From: Blakeslea trispora
Lineage: Eukaryota > Mucoromycota > Mucoromycetes > Mucorales > Choanephoraceae
DNA length: 64,000 nucleotides
Assembly (NCBI GenBank): GCA_025331445.1
Contig: JAIWNE010000035.1
Location: 62,001 to 126,000, forward strand
Direction: 5' to 3'
Below the pieces are notes generated by a model. That model was not told where the DNA came from, did no database searches, and saw only the letters and a list, made by a program, of their open reading frames with translations. Position 1 is the stretch's first letter. Each line of letters starts with the position of its first letter. The translations under genes were made by a program, and so were the position numbers. Shown in pieces: positions 12,686-24,705 of this stretch.

Positions 12686-14983
12686 ATGAAGTTTGGATCA
12701 CAGTTGAACGATGCTATTTATCCTGAATGGACTGAATATTATATTGATTATGATGGCTTAAAAAAGAGATTGAGAAAGGCAGAAAAGGATAAACCATTCA
12801 CAGAAAGAGACGAGACAGAATTTGTTGAATTATTAGATAGTAATCTTGAAAAGGTAAAGAAAACACACACACAGACACAAATACATATGCTGATAACACA
12901 TCCATCAGGTATATGCTTTTCATCAAGAGAAAATAGAAGACATCAAGAAACGTATCGAGCTGGAAGATGAAAAGATCAATTCACAAATACCCTCTGAAGA
13001 CAGTGTGAATGAAATGAGTGCTATTCAAGAAAGCATCAACTTCATTGCCGACGATATCAACCGTCTGGCTCGTTATTCCCGTATCAACTACACTGGTTTC
13101 CTCAAGATTGTCAAGAAACACGATAGACACACAGACTATGTACTCCGTCCAATGTTCATGGTCCGATTGAACCAATGTCCTTTCTGGAATGAAGACAATG
13201 ATGCTCTCCTCATCAAGCTCTCTCAACTGTTCTCCAAAGTCAGAAATGGAGGCATGACCATGTCCTTTAAGCCTGCCTCTCAAGCAGCTCAGTTTACAGA
13301 AAGCAAACCTGACCGTCGTTTGGTCGTCAAGCGTTTCTTTGTCCAGACCGAGAATGTGTTGGAACTCAAGACTTATGTGTTGCGTCATTTACCTGTCTTG
13401 GTCTACCGTGATAACTCCAAGAAGGACGATATTGATCCTCCCATCTCTTCCATGTATCTCGACAATGCCGATCTGGATTCATACAATTCGCGTGTAGAAG
13501 CAGCTGAAGGATCCGAAATGGTGCGTTTGCGTTGGTATGGTAGTGCTAAGCGTAACAGTGGTATCTCATTTGAGCGCAGAACATTGGCTGAAGAGAATCG
13601 TGGTGAACTCAAGGATCGATTTACAATCAAGGATAAGTATGTCGCTGGTTTTCTTCAGGGTGATCAAACCTTCCTTGAGAAATCTGTGCGTAAGATGAAG
13701 AATAACGGAAAGAGTCAAGAAGAGATTGAAAAGCATGAACAGTTGGTCAAGGAAATTCAACAGTCTATTATGGAAAAGGGAATGCAACCAGGTAACACTC
13801 ATCAATACAATCTAGATTCGTATAGGCTAAACACTTCTTCTTTTTAGTTTTACGTACTTATTATCGCAGAACTGCCTTTCAAATTCCCGGTGATCAAAGT
13901 GTTCGTATGGCATTAGATACAGACCTTTGTTTTATTCGAGAAGACTCTGGTCTGTTCCCTGATGAAAAGACAGAACGTCGCCCAGAAGGTAGCTGGCGTA
14001 GACCTGATGTAGACATCAACTTTCCATTCGATAACCTCAAGAACGAGACAGAAATCAATCGTTATCCTTTCGCTACCTTTGAAATCAAACTTGAATTAGC
14101 TCCAAATGAAAAGGAACCCGAGTGGATTGTGGATCTAGAGGAAAGTGGTATCTTGGAAGAAGCCTTTGATTTCTCCAAGTTTGTACACGGTATTGCTGTC
14201 ATGTTTGATACGCGTGTTCCCTTGTTGCCTTACTGGCTTGCTCAGATGGACAATGACATGCAACAGTTACCCATCTTACCCTCCAGTACACCCTCTGTCA
14301 GTCAAAAGAGCCGAAGCAAATCGGCCAATGAAGTTGAATCGATTCATTCGGATACCCGCCCACGTGCTTCCAAATCAACCAATGAACGCTCTGCTCTCTT
14401 GCATACTGGATCCTCTCATTATTCTTCTTTCCAGAATGATCGTTCCTTGTTGAGTCGTCCTGCTGCTCAACCAGAGGAAGATGCATCTTCGCGTATGATT
14501 GATCAAATCAATCACGTGTTCAACAAGTTGATTGGTAAGCCAGAACCCTCTGTGCGTCAACAACAACAGTTGGCCAGACAGTTGAATGCTGCACCTGTCA
14601 TCTTGCCACCTGGTGTCAAAATTCCCAAAAAGGTGGTTACGCCTCTTCGTGTGGAACCCAAAGTGTTCTTTGCCAATGAGCGTACTTATTTCTCTTGGAT
14701 GTCCTTTGGTACCTTGATCTCCACTTTCTCTCTTGCTCTGTTTAATGCAGGTGATGCTGTAGGTAAGATCAGTGGTATTGTCTATACCTTGGTGTCTATC
14801 TCTGTCTTGATGTATGGTATGGGTCTCTATTACCGTCGTCGTGAATTGATTCATAACCGTGCAGGTGGCCCTTATGATGAATTAGCAGGTCCTACAGTCA
14901 TCTGTTTTGCCTTGCTGTTTGCTGTGGGCTTAAATGCTTATCTCAAATTTACTGTGAAATCACCTACTTTATTTTACCTATAG
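12686..14983 (+). CDS. VTC complex polyphosphate polymerase subunit (VTC4-like)
   Basis: The vacuolar transporter chaperone complex makes polyphosphate from ATP and moves it into the vacuole. Exons 12686-12853, 12909-13791 and 13848-14983 give 728 residues, nearly the length of yeast Vtc4 (721) and shorter than Vtc2 or Vtc3. Domains: N-terminal SPX (MKFGSQLND start), the tunnel-shaped polymerase domain (about 190-480; ELKTYVLRHLP, VRLRWYG, FTIKDKYVAGF and RTYYRRTAFQ visible), and a C-terminal DUF202 unit with three membrane segments. The motif that reads ERK in yeast Vtc4 is ERR here, a conservative change at a residue I recall as catalytic. Catalytic or accessory status is therefore not settled. 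It lies 4.3 kb from PHO81. Confidence 0.88.
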
Positions 14984-15416
14984 AATCCCCCCCCCTTTTT
15001 TTTTTTTGCTCATTGCTATCTTTATAATCCAACTCTTTTTTTTTAAAAAAAAAAGAAAAAGCTCATCTATTTTATATCATTTATACACGCTTTCTTTCTA
15101 TCGAATTCGTATCTTTTTTTTGTTTTTGTTTTATAAGCGGATTATATCATGTTTGTAGCAAAGTAAATTCAAGCCAAATCATAACTATACTCTTGTTATT
15201 GTTTCCATTGGACAAAAACTAAGCTTATATTGAATGAAAAAGGACAGCAACTCTTTTTTTTTTATGCATGAATGATAATTTACATTCTCAATTTCATGAT
15301 CTCAAATAGCTTTGTAGAATTGTCCGAAAATCTCTCTTTTTTTTTTTAAAAAAAACACAACACAATCTATACTCTCTTTTTTTTTATTTTCTATTTTGGG
15401 AGGTTTCTTTATAAGC
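14984..15416. other. Intergenic region
   Basis: AT-rich, with several T-runs of 8-12 bases and one C-run just after the VTC stop codon. No coding signal was seen. Confidence 0.5.
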
Positions 15417-18027
15417 ATGGTTGCCTTGAAAGAACTGAAGCGAAAAAGAACACAAAAGACAGCTTTCGACAAGTCATCTCGATACCCTACTTCTTTTCAA
15501 CTATCTTCTCTCTTTTATCAACAAGCACCTGTCTCACTTGCTTTATCCTCCCAAAGTGCCTTGGTGTCCACATCCACACGTCCTCACCCTCATCAGACCA
15601 GTACGATTTCAGGCGATATCTATCACTTGGAGACGCCTATTAAAAAGAGAGTGATTCAACAAGTCAAAGACTATCATAAGCATCATACAATCACTCATTT
15701 AGAATGGAATCCAAAGGGTACTGTCCTTTTGTCAATAGATGAAGTAGGTCATTTAGCTCTTTGGCAAATGAAGGTAAAATTGTGACATTATTTTATATGC
15801 TTTGACTATTGGCTAAGCTATTTGTTAGACATCAGTCCATGATTGGGAAAAAGTCTATAAAGAAGACTTGAAACAGCCTGTGATTGCTTGTCTTTGGTTT
15901 CCATCCGATCGTAAAGTAAAGTAACTATATTAAAGCAAGAAAACGAGGCCCCTCTTTTTTTCTCATTATTTTCTTTATAGTATACTTGGACAGACAAAAT
16001 CAAACGTGAAGGATGGCAAGGACCATGGAACCCTTATGGACCTTTGAGTTTCATGACAATCACGGCCCATGGCATTGTCACCGTTCATTTTCAACAGAGT
16101 GCCACTCGATTCAGTCAATTCAGTAGTGCCTTACCCTCCAGCCATCGACACAAAAAGATGAGAGAGGCAGGATGCTATAGTCTCTCGCTCATGGGCATCG
16201 ATCGTTGGGAACGCATCTCTCATGCCAGTCTGTTAAGTAAAGACAACCAGATCTATCTCGCTACCTATACAGACAGAGCCATCAAGATCTATACCATTCA
16301 GATTCAGTTCCCAAAGCGACATCATGAAAAAAGTCTTGTCTGTCGGATGCTCACCTCAACTTCGATGGCGTGTTTTGATGATGGTTATTACTTGACTCAG
16401 TTGGCCTGGATTGAACAGACAGGTTGCTTGGTGGTCGGGATGGCATCTCAACAAGAGACAAGTCGTCTGTCGCAATATACCTTAGAGACCGTTCAGACCA
16501 CATGCACCAGTCATTTGGGCACTGTGGAACGACAACAGACTGAGCTGAAACAGATGGACTCGATCGAGATCAAGACTGGCTTCATCTCGGCCCTTCAATC
16601 GAACCGGAATGGACAGTTGGTGGTAGGCTTGAGTGATGGTCGTGTCTATTATCAACCAAAAGAAGGTACTCTAGCCTCCTTGTTAGAGACTGCTCTGATG
16701 GTGGAACCCTTAGAGGAGATGGTGGTGGATCTGGTGCTGTCACCTAATCAGACACATCTGATCTATCAATTAGAATCCATGACATTGGGTGTTATTCAGT
16801 TACCAGACACTCTCTCATTGGAAACCATAGAACAACAACTTCAGCTCTGTCTACTGAATAATCATGATTATCTTGATCTTGTCTCTTATCTGATCCATAC
16901 TTATACTGAAGGTAAAGAAGAGAAAGTGGGGGCCATTGGAAACAGACATTCATGTTTTATATAGACCAAACGGATACGGTATTACATCATGTCTTATTAA
17001 AGCATCAACAGTATATGCCATCGGATATGGCAGAATGGAGTTTAGCACAACGAGAAAAACCCTTTGGATTGGCTATGGCCATCTATAAGCGGATACCCAA
17101 CCGTCAGATTCAGTTTACTCATTTCTCTCGAGCCGTTCAACTCCCTTTGATCCTAAACTGCTTTGAGAGTAGTCAGAATGAGGAGGGCCAGTTTGATATC
17201 TCTAGTCTATGGTCCCTTGTGTCTCTTTCGCAATGGATCTATGATTATCTTCAATGGTTATTACGTGAATGGTATCTTTTGTTTCATAGTTTACCTCATG
17301 ATTTAGGTACACTATCATTCAGCATAGGTTATTGTCATGTATTCATTCCTTTATTACTTATCTTTTAGAAACTGAACATGTACATGCTGTTCTTTTACTA
17401 CATCCAGAGTCTAGACAATGTTTGGTTAAAATCCTTAGAAAGATGGAACAATGGATTCAATTCTGTCAGACATCCAATTTGATTCCCTTGGACAATCGAT
17501 TACTCTTACAACGGTATACTTTAGCTCTTGTTCATCATGATATTGCCTTGTCCGAGACAATTGGGTTTTTAGAGGCATTGAATAGTCTTTCATGTCCCTT
17601 TGAAGGTAAAATACACACACAATCCAAGAATCTTTATTGAATTCACTGTTTAATGATGACTTAGATCCATGGTCACTCTTGATTCATTCCGACCTAAAGT
17701 CCTATAATCAAGCTGAAATTCAAGCAGTATCAAAGCCATTTCAATTCAAGTGTGCTAAACCATCAGTCTATATTCAACCCATTCCTCGCATGTCGTTTGA
17801 TGTGGTCTGTAAACGACGTATTCAACAATGTCGATTAAGTTGTATGAGGTATAGTAGAAACAAAGAAAAAAAAAGAAAAAAAAAGGAAAAAACATGTGAA
17901 ATAATATGATAATACTAGGTGTCAACAACCTATTCTTGTATTAACACCAGAAGATCCTTGTGCTTCAGTTCAATGGTATCAAAGTTTAAAGGGATATCAT
18001 TGTATCTGTGGTGGATTGACTGTCTAA
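15417..18027 (+). CDS. med16: Mediator subunit 16 (MED16/Sin4-like)
   Basis: Likely tail-module subunit of Mediator, linking activators to RNA polymerase II. Seven exons: 15417-15773, 15829-15915, 15981-16911, 16965-17306, 17369-17605, 17665-17848 and 17919-18027, giving 748 residues. The N-terminal half looks like a WD-repeat propeller (TITHLEWNPKGTVLLSID, then YGPLSFMTITAHGIVTVHFQ). The helical C-terminal half ends in paired cysteines (YHCICGGL), typical of the MED16 C-terminal zinc-binding-like end. All splice phases agree. A TTG earlier in the same frame was not used; the first ATG was chosen. The stop lies only 142 bases before SPT16. The assignment rests on remembered family features, and another WD-type protein is possible. 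Confidence 0.68.
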
Positions 18028-18040
18028 ATATTAAAAACCC

Positions 18041-18125
18041 GAAGCGCGCTTCTTTAAAGCGCTTTTTTTTTCGCGCCTATTTTTTTTTTTTTTTTTTTCG
18101 AAATCCTTGATACGCGCACTATAAA
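18041..18125 (+). promoter_or_regulatory. GCGC-rich compact promoter of SPT16 with E2F-like site
   Basis: The 142-base space between MED16 and SPT16 holds a 12-base palindrome GAAGCGCGCTTC (18041-18052), a second palindrome AAAGCGCTTT (18056-18065), TTTCGCGCC (18069-18077, an exact match to the E2F/SBF-type core TTTCGCGC), ACGCGC (18112-18117, near the MCB box ACGCGT) and TATAAA (18120-18125). Such density stands out in this AT-rich DNA and suggests G1/S-linked expression; regulation is inferred. Confidence 0.55.
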
Positions 18126-18169
18126 GAAAATATTTTCTTTTTTTTCTTCTTCTTTCTAATTGTTAAAAC

Positions 18170-21100
18170 ATGGCTGTACAGTTGGACTTTAAACGTTTTC
18201 ATAGAAGAGCACGTTATTTGATTGCCAAGTGGAAGGTAAAAGAAAACTGCTTTCTTTGTTTGAAAAAACCCGTCTTTTTTTTTAAACACTTTTCCTTAGA
18301 ATGATGCCGAGTCATTTCAACACACCGATGCTATTGCTATTCTTGTAGGTGATGATGACTATGAAAATCCTTACATGAAGTCATTGGCATTACAGGTAAA
18401 GAAAGAAAGAAAAAACGATAGAATTCATCAACAACAGACTCAAGTTCAACCTGTATAGACTTGGTTGATTGGTATGCCTTTGTTTTCTTCCATGATCATC
18501 TTGACACCAGAAAAGATCACCTTTGTTTGTGGTCAAAAGAAGGCTGATCTCATGGAAAAGCTAAGACAAGGGGATAAACAGTTACCTATTGAAATCATTC
18601 GTCGAGGCAAAGACACGGATGAAAATGTAGCACTTTATCAACCTATCATTGAACAACTGAATGGGGTAAAGAAAAAAAAAAAATAGAGACATACGCTTGT
18701 AAAAAAAAAAGGAGGACTTATAGTATCATAGAAACGTGTAGGTGTATTTGTGAAAGATAAATTCAATGGCAAAAACATTGTGGAATGGGAAAAAGCAAGT
18801 ACTCAATTCAAGAAACAATTTGAAGAAGTGGATGTCTCTTTAGGTGTTTCCAACTGTTTAGCTGAAAAAGATGAAGAAGAAGTGGTAAACATGAGATATA
18901 AAGCGAGAGAGATATGAACTGATATATTTGCTTTGTAGCGTTATGTCAAGACAGCAGCTAAAATTAGCAGTAACATGATGCAATATTATTTTACTACGGA
19001 AATGTCTACCTTGATTGATGAAGAAAGACCCATGACACATGAGAAACTCAGTGAAATGACAGAGAATGCACTGGATGATCCCAAACTAGAGAAACGCATT
19101 CGCTTACCTCCTGAAGTAGAGGACAAGAGTGACGTTGATTGGTGTTATTCACCTATTGTTCAGAGTGGAGGTCGATTCGATTTACGTTCTTCAGCCGTTT
19201 CCAATGCAGAAAAACTTTACCCGGGCACCATTCTCTGTAGTTTGGGTATTCGTTATCGATACTATTGTTCCAACATTGGCCGTACTTTTTTGATCGATCC
19301 TAGCAAAGTACAAGAAAAGAATTACGAATTTTTGATTGAAGTACAAGAAAAGGTCTTGAACAGTTTGCGTGAGGGCGTCAAGATGCGTGATGTCTATCAA
19401 AAGGCTGTCAGTTACATCAGACAAAAGAGACCTGATCTTGAATCTCATTTTGTCAAGAACGTTGGGTTTGGCATGGGTATCGAGTTTAGAGAGGCCAATT
19501 ATATTCTGAGTGGTAAGAATGCCCGTGAACTCAAGAATGGCATGATCCTGAATGTTCAAGTGGGCTTTGCTGATCTCGAGAACCCTAAAGCCAACGATCC
19601 TCGAGGCAAGACCTATGCTCTCATGTTGGTCGATACCGTCCGAGTCACACAGGACACACCTGTTATCTTGACAGCCGACTGTAGCAAGAAACTCAACAAG
19701 ATCTCTTATTTCTTTGACGACGACCAAAAGGAAGAAGAAGAAGTCGAAGCAAAGCCCAAAAAAAAAGAGGACATGAGTAAGAAAAAGCGAGAACAGGCCA
19801 CGACCTCCAGTAGTGCCAAGACAGCCATTTTACGTAGTAAACTCAGAAATGAAGATCAAGAGGATGCCTCCCGAGAACAAAAGCGTAGAGAACATCAAAA
19901 ACAACTGTTTGCTCAAAAGTTAGCAGAAGGTCTGGCCAAGTTTTCTGAATCTTCAGGTCAAGAGGGAGCCGAGAGAAAACCGGTGTTTCGCAAGTTTGAG
20001 AGTTATCGATCCGAGGCCAAGTTACCTCGTGAGGTCCGTAGTCTCAAGATTGTGATTGACAAGAAACATGATTCCATCATCTTGCCTATTTACGGTATGG
20101 CCGTTCCCTTCCATATCTCCACCCTCAAGAATGCCAGTAAGAGTGATGAGGGGGATTACGTGATGTTGCGTCTCAACTTCTTGACACCCGGTCAAGCAGG
20201 TGGTAAACGTGAAGACATGCCCTTTGATGATGCCAATTCGACCTTTGTCCGTTCCTTGACCTTCCGTTCGGCCGATACCTATCGTATGGCTGAGATCTAC
20301 CGAGGCATCACTGACATGAAGAAGGAAGCGACCAAGAAGGAAGCAGAGCGTCGTGAGATGGCTGATGTGGTTGAACAAGATAACTTGGTGATGGTCAAGG
20401 GTCGTCGTCCTCATCGTCTGCCTGATGTCTATGTACGTCCTCAGACAGAGAGTAAACGTTTACCGGGTGAACTTGAGATTCATCAGAACGGTCTTCGTTA
20501 CCAATCGATCCGATCCGATTCTTCCTTTAATGTGCTCTTTAGTAACGTCAAGCATCTCTTTTTCCAACCTTGTGATAATGAACTCTTGGTCCTGATCCAT
20601 ATTCATTTCAAGCACCCTATTTTGATTGGCAAAAAGAAGACCAAGGATATTCAGTTCTATCGTGAAGCCTCTGATATTCAATTTGACGAAACGGGCAATA
20701 AGCGTCGTAACCGTCACTTGTATGGCGATGAAGATGAACTAGAGATGGAACAAGAGGAACGTCGTCGTCGAGCCAACCTCAACAAGGAATTCAAACAGTT
20801 TGCCGAAAAGATCTCAGAGGCCAGTGATGGTCGTGTGGAACTTGATATTCCCTTTAGAGAACTTGGGTTCCAAGGTGTACCCAATCGATCCAATGTCTTG
20901 CTTCAACCTACTACAGACTGTCTTGTCCATCTGTCCGATCCACCCTTCTTGTGTATCACACTGAATGAAGTTGAATTGGCTCATTTGGAACGTGTTCAAT
21001 TTGGTCTCAAGAATTTCGATATGGTCTTTGTCTTCAAGGACTACCATCGTACACCTGTTCATATCAACACCATCCCCATGTCTCAACTGGACAATGTCAA

Positions 21101-21564
21101 GGACTGGCTTGATTCGGTTGAAGTGGCCTTTACGGAAGGACCTGTCAATCTAAACTGGAGCATGATCATGAAGACGGTCAATGAAGATACAGGTGAATTT
21201 TTCCGTAATGGTGGTTGGAACTTTTTGGGTGCTGGTAGTGACGATGAAGGATCGGATGCTCAAAGTGAAAGTGGTAGTGAATTTGAAATGAGTGATGATG
21301 GATTTGAAGAGAGTTCAAGTGATGATGATGATAGTGAAGTGGATTCAAATGCCTCTGAAGAATCTGAAGAAGATGAAGACATGACAGATTCAGGTGAAGA
21401 TTGGGATGAATTAGAAGAAAATGCTCGTAAAGGTAAAAGCAGAAGAATACGTGTGTGTGTTTTTCTTGGGATTCACTTTTTTCTTGTTATTAGCGGATGA
21501 ACGTAAAATGAAGCGAAATTCAGAATTTGAAGATGAAGCACCTCAACGAAAAAAGAGAAAATAA
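18170..21564 (+). CDS. spt16: FACT complex subunit SPT16
   Basis: SPT16 with its HMG partner handles H2A-H2B dimers during transcription and replication. Six exons: 18170-18235, 18300-18395, 18459-18665, 18732-18884, 18939-21432 and 21494-21564, giving 1028 residues (yeast 1035, human 1047). An N-terminal aminopeptidase-like domain (about 1-430) is followed by a coiled linker, the dimerisation and middle domains with the double PH fold (about 480-930), and a long Asp/Glu/Ser tail (about 930-1000) that binds histones. The extreme C end is basic (PQRKKRK), a possible nuclear signal. The exon 4 acceptor was chosen to give KRVGVFVKDKF, matching the family. An AATAAA lies just after the stop. Confidence 0.96.
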
Positions 21565-21571
21565 TTATTTA

Positions 21572-21577
21572 AATAAA
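21572..21577 (+). terminator. Polyadenylation signal after SPT16
   Basis: AATAAA lies 8 bases after the stop codon and is followed by A-runs. Confidence 0.45.
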
Positions 21578-22150
21578 GAAAAAAAAAAAAGTTACATGTA
21601 ATATTTTCATGCCAAAAAAAAAACTTACCGTGTTACACCCTCTTTTTTTTTGTTTATTGTCTATAAATACCTTACACAGTCAAAAGAACATTTCATTTCT
21701 AAATAAGAGAATACCCTTGATGTTTTGATTTATATTGAAGGGAATTCTCAAGCATCCACCTGTTAAGAAAGAAACGGAACGACTATTGTTGTTTTTAAGG
21801 CTTATTTTCTTATAAGCTTTGTAATAACAATAACAAAGTAATTGCTTTATAACCTGTGCTCCCCCTTACAGAACAACAATCACCTTTTTTGACTATTTGT
21901 TTAAAGGTGAAGAACACGATTTCTTTCTCTTGTTTGTTTTGATGGTTTTTTCTTTCTTTCTTTCTTTTTTCTCACTGTTTTCGGGTGTTACTTCAAATAG
22001 GCTTTGGGTGTTGTATTTTTTTTTTCAGGATCCGCATCAAGTTGTCCCTTTTTTTTTTTAATTGAAAAAAGTTGGGGTTATCCTTTAATTTTTTTTGTTC
22101 TTTTCTATTGTTCCCCCCCTCCTCCCTTAAACACTTTTTTTTTTTCATAC
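21578..22150. other. Intergenic region
   Basis: AT-rich, with T-runs and a TTTC repeat block near 21950-21970. No coding signal was seen. The last 100 bases, T- and C-rich, form the leader of the next gene. Confidence 0.5.
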
Positions 22151-23527
22151 ATGACATTATTAGAAAAACAATTAAAAGAGACACTAAGCAAAAGACGCCA
22201 AATATCGAAAATACGTCGATTAGTGATCAATCCAGAGAAAGCCATTGATTTCTCATCCAATGATTTCCTAGGATTAGCTCAAGATATCACCTTACGACAA
22301 GCCTATCTAGATGAATTGAATCGGCTACCTACCATCCTAGGATCGACTGGATCGCGCCTGTTGGATGGCAATTCGAGTTATTGTGAACGGCTGGAACATC
22401 AGATTGCTCAGTTTCATCATGCGGAATCTTGCTTGATCTTTAATTCGGGTTTTGATGCGAATGCAGGTCTCTTCAGTTCAGTGCCTCAGAAGGGTGATAT
22501 TATCCTGTACGATCAATTGATTCATGCCAGTGTACATGAAGGGATGCGATTATCGCGCGCCAGTCAGACATTACCCTTTCTTCATTCTGATCTCGATGAT
22601 TTTGAACGGTTGTTGCAGGTTGTCATCCAGACCTGTCCTGGTAAAAATGTTTTTATTGCCTTGGAGAGTGTCTATTCGATGGATGGTGATGTTGCTCCCT
22701 TAAGAGAAGTGGTTCAGATTGTTCAAAAGTATTGGCCCAATCGAGAGAATGGTTATATTGTTGTGGATGAAGTAAGCTTCTTTTTTTTTTTTATTGAGTT
22801 GCGATTTTAAATGACTGTTATTTTGAACAAGGCACATAGTACTGGTGTTTTTGGAGATCATGGAAGAGGTCTTGTTTATCAATTAGGACTTGAAAAAGAT
22901 ATATTTGCTCGTCTTCATACTTTTGGAAAAGCATTAGCAAGTCATGGAGGTAATCAATGAAAAAGAAATAAGGGGATATTTAATATATATATATATTTTC
23001 GGAATCTCAGCTGCTATTCTCGGATCGGATACCTTACGCCAATATCTTATCAATTATGCTCGACCCTTAATCTACTCTACTTTTATGCCTTATAGTTCGC
23101 TTGCTTCTATTAAATGTAGTTATGATTTATTAGCCTCAGGTTTTACTATGCCCGTAAGTGAATTTGACAGGTTCATTGATACATAAACTCAATCTACATA
23201 CAGATACAACAACATCTTCAAACAATCACACAACGATTTCAACAAACCATCCAGCTACCTTTAGGTAACCTCTTACCTTCCACCAGTCCAATTCAAGGTA
23301 TTGTTCTGAACGGTAATCAGTCTGTCCGAGCCTTAGCTAGCTATCTGAATGCAAAGGGCTTTATTGTCAAGCCTATCTGTTCACCTACTGTGCCCAAGGG
23401 ACAAGAGAGAGTTAGGATCTGTCTTCATGGACACAACACAGTCACACAAGTGGATCGTCTTGTAGGTGCCATTCATCAGTTCTTTCAACAGTCTACTGCC
23501 ATGGTGACTGAAATAGCTAAACTTTGA
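22151..23527 (+). CDS. bioF: 8-amino-7-oxononanoate synthase-like PLP enzyme
   Basis: An alpha-oxoamine synthase that probably condenses pimeloyl-CoA with alanine in biotin synthesis. Exons 22151-22771, 22832-22949, 23011-23153 and 23204-23527 give 401 residues, close to bacterial BioF (about 385). Family motifs seen: SSNDFLGL near the N end, GSTGSRLLDGN, FNSGFDAN, DEAHSTGVFG (cofactor-binding Asp and His, joined across intron 1) and TFGKALASHG with the Schiff-base Lys at about 240. The chosen ATG follows a T-rich leader and gives the usual N end. I see no clear mitochondrial presequence. 2-Amino-3-oxobutyrate CoA-ligase is an alternative within the same fold, but the motif set favours BioF. 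No other biotin gene lies nearby. Confidence 0.78.
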
Positions 23528-23766
23528 ATTAAAAACAAGACCAACAATAGATGCCACATTATTGACACGTATGTCTATTGTTAAAGAAAATAGCTGTTTA
23601 TTTCGAGGAATCAACTCATGGTGGCAGGTATTGCCTATTCTTGAAATCAGAGCCTTTCTTTTTTTTTATATTGTTGAGTGGCAAATCATCTCTTTTTATT
23701 TTTATTTTGTTGGCGCGAGCCCTATTTCTTTTTCCTAATTGTTGTTCCTATTATATATATCCCATC

Positions 23767-24466
23767 ATGGCTAAATATGCAGTCATTTGTGCAAGCAACC
23801 AAAACCGATCTATGGAAGCTCATCATGTACTAAAGTAAATCTTTCTCTGCTCTCTTGTATCTTATTTTTTTTCTCTCTTTCTGTTTTGACACTGTTTTGT
23901 AGTAAAAAAGGATTCAATGTACATTCGTATGGCACAGGTACTATGGTACGCTTACCAGGACCTGCAATCGATAAACCCAACATCTATCCATTCGGCACAC
24001 CTTATGAACAAGTCTATCAAGAACTCAAAAGTAAAGATCCAGCACTCTATACACAGAACGGTCTACTGAACATGTTGGATCGTAATCGAAAGACAAAGGA
24101 AGCACCTCAACGATGGCATGAGTCTAAAGAGACGTTTGATGTCATCATTACCTGTGAAGAACGTTGCTTTGATTCTGTTGTAGAGGATTTAGCGAATCGA
24201 GGACAACAAACGAATGCCAGTACCCATGTGATCAATGTAGAAATCAAGGATAACCATGAAGACGCTCTTTTAGGTGGACGAGCTATTTTACAGTTGGCTC
24301 AAATGGTAATACAATACGTTAGTTTAATAGAGAGTGATATTGATCTTTATTTGAGCAATAGATTGAAGCATCCAATGATATTGATGCAGATATGGATGGT
24401 ATTATTGAAGAATTCTCTATGCGTAATCCTGGTTTCCCTATTCTTCATACAGTGGCCTATTTCTAA
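23767..24466 (+). CDS. ssu72: RNA polymerase II CTD phosphatase SSU72
   Basis: Ssu72 removes phosphate from Ser5 and Ser7 of the polymerase CTD and takes part in 3' end formation. Exons 23767-23834, 23903-24305 and 24362-24466 give 191 residues (human 194). The C-x5-R loop is CASNQNRS, with nucleophile Cys8 and Arg14. Later family motifs include YGTGTMVRLPGP, DVIITCEERCFD with the acid Asp, and the C end FPILHTVAYF. All are intact. The leader is short; the upstream gene ends 239 bases away. The gene is convergent with the BRCT-PHD gene, 239 bases stop to stop. Confidence 0.96.
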
Positions 24467-24705
24467 ACTTTACAAGTCATCTAATTCTTGTTTGCTCTTT
24501 TCATTCAACAGTTGTTCAATAGCTCTGTATCTTTCATAAGTCTCTAGATCCATTTCTCGCTTAGGAGAGATTGCTTGCTTGGTATCCTTTTTTTTTTTAT
24601 GTGTTATTCTCTCTTTTTTTATATCAATAGCCCATGACTATACTTACATGAATATACATTCCCATTTGATCATGGACAGATGTACCTGCTTTAAAACACG
24701 CTAAA

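Noticed and set aside
18055..18110. GC-rich hairpin plus T-run read as a bacterial-type terminator
   Set aside because: The organism is eukaryotic and the element lies in a promoter-sized spacer; the regulatory-site reading is preferred.
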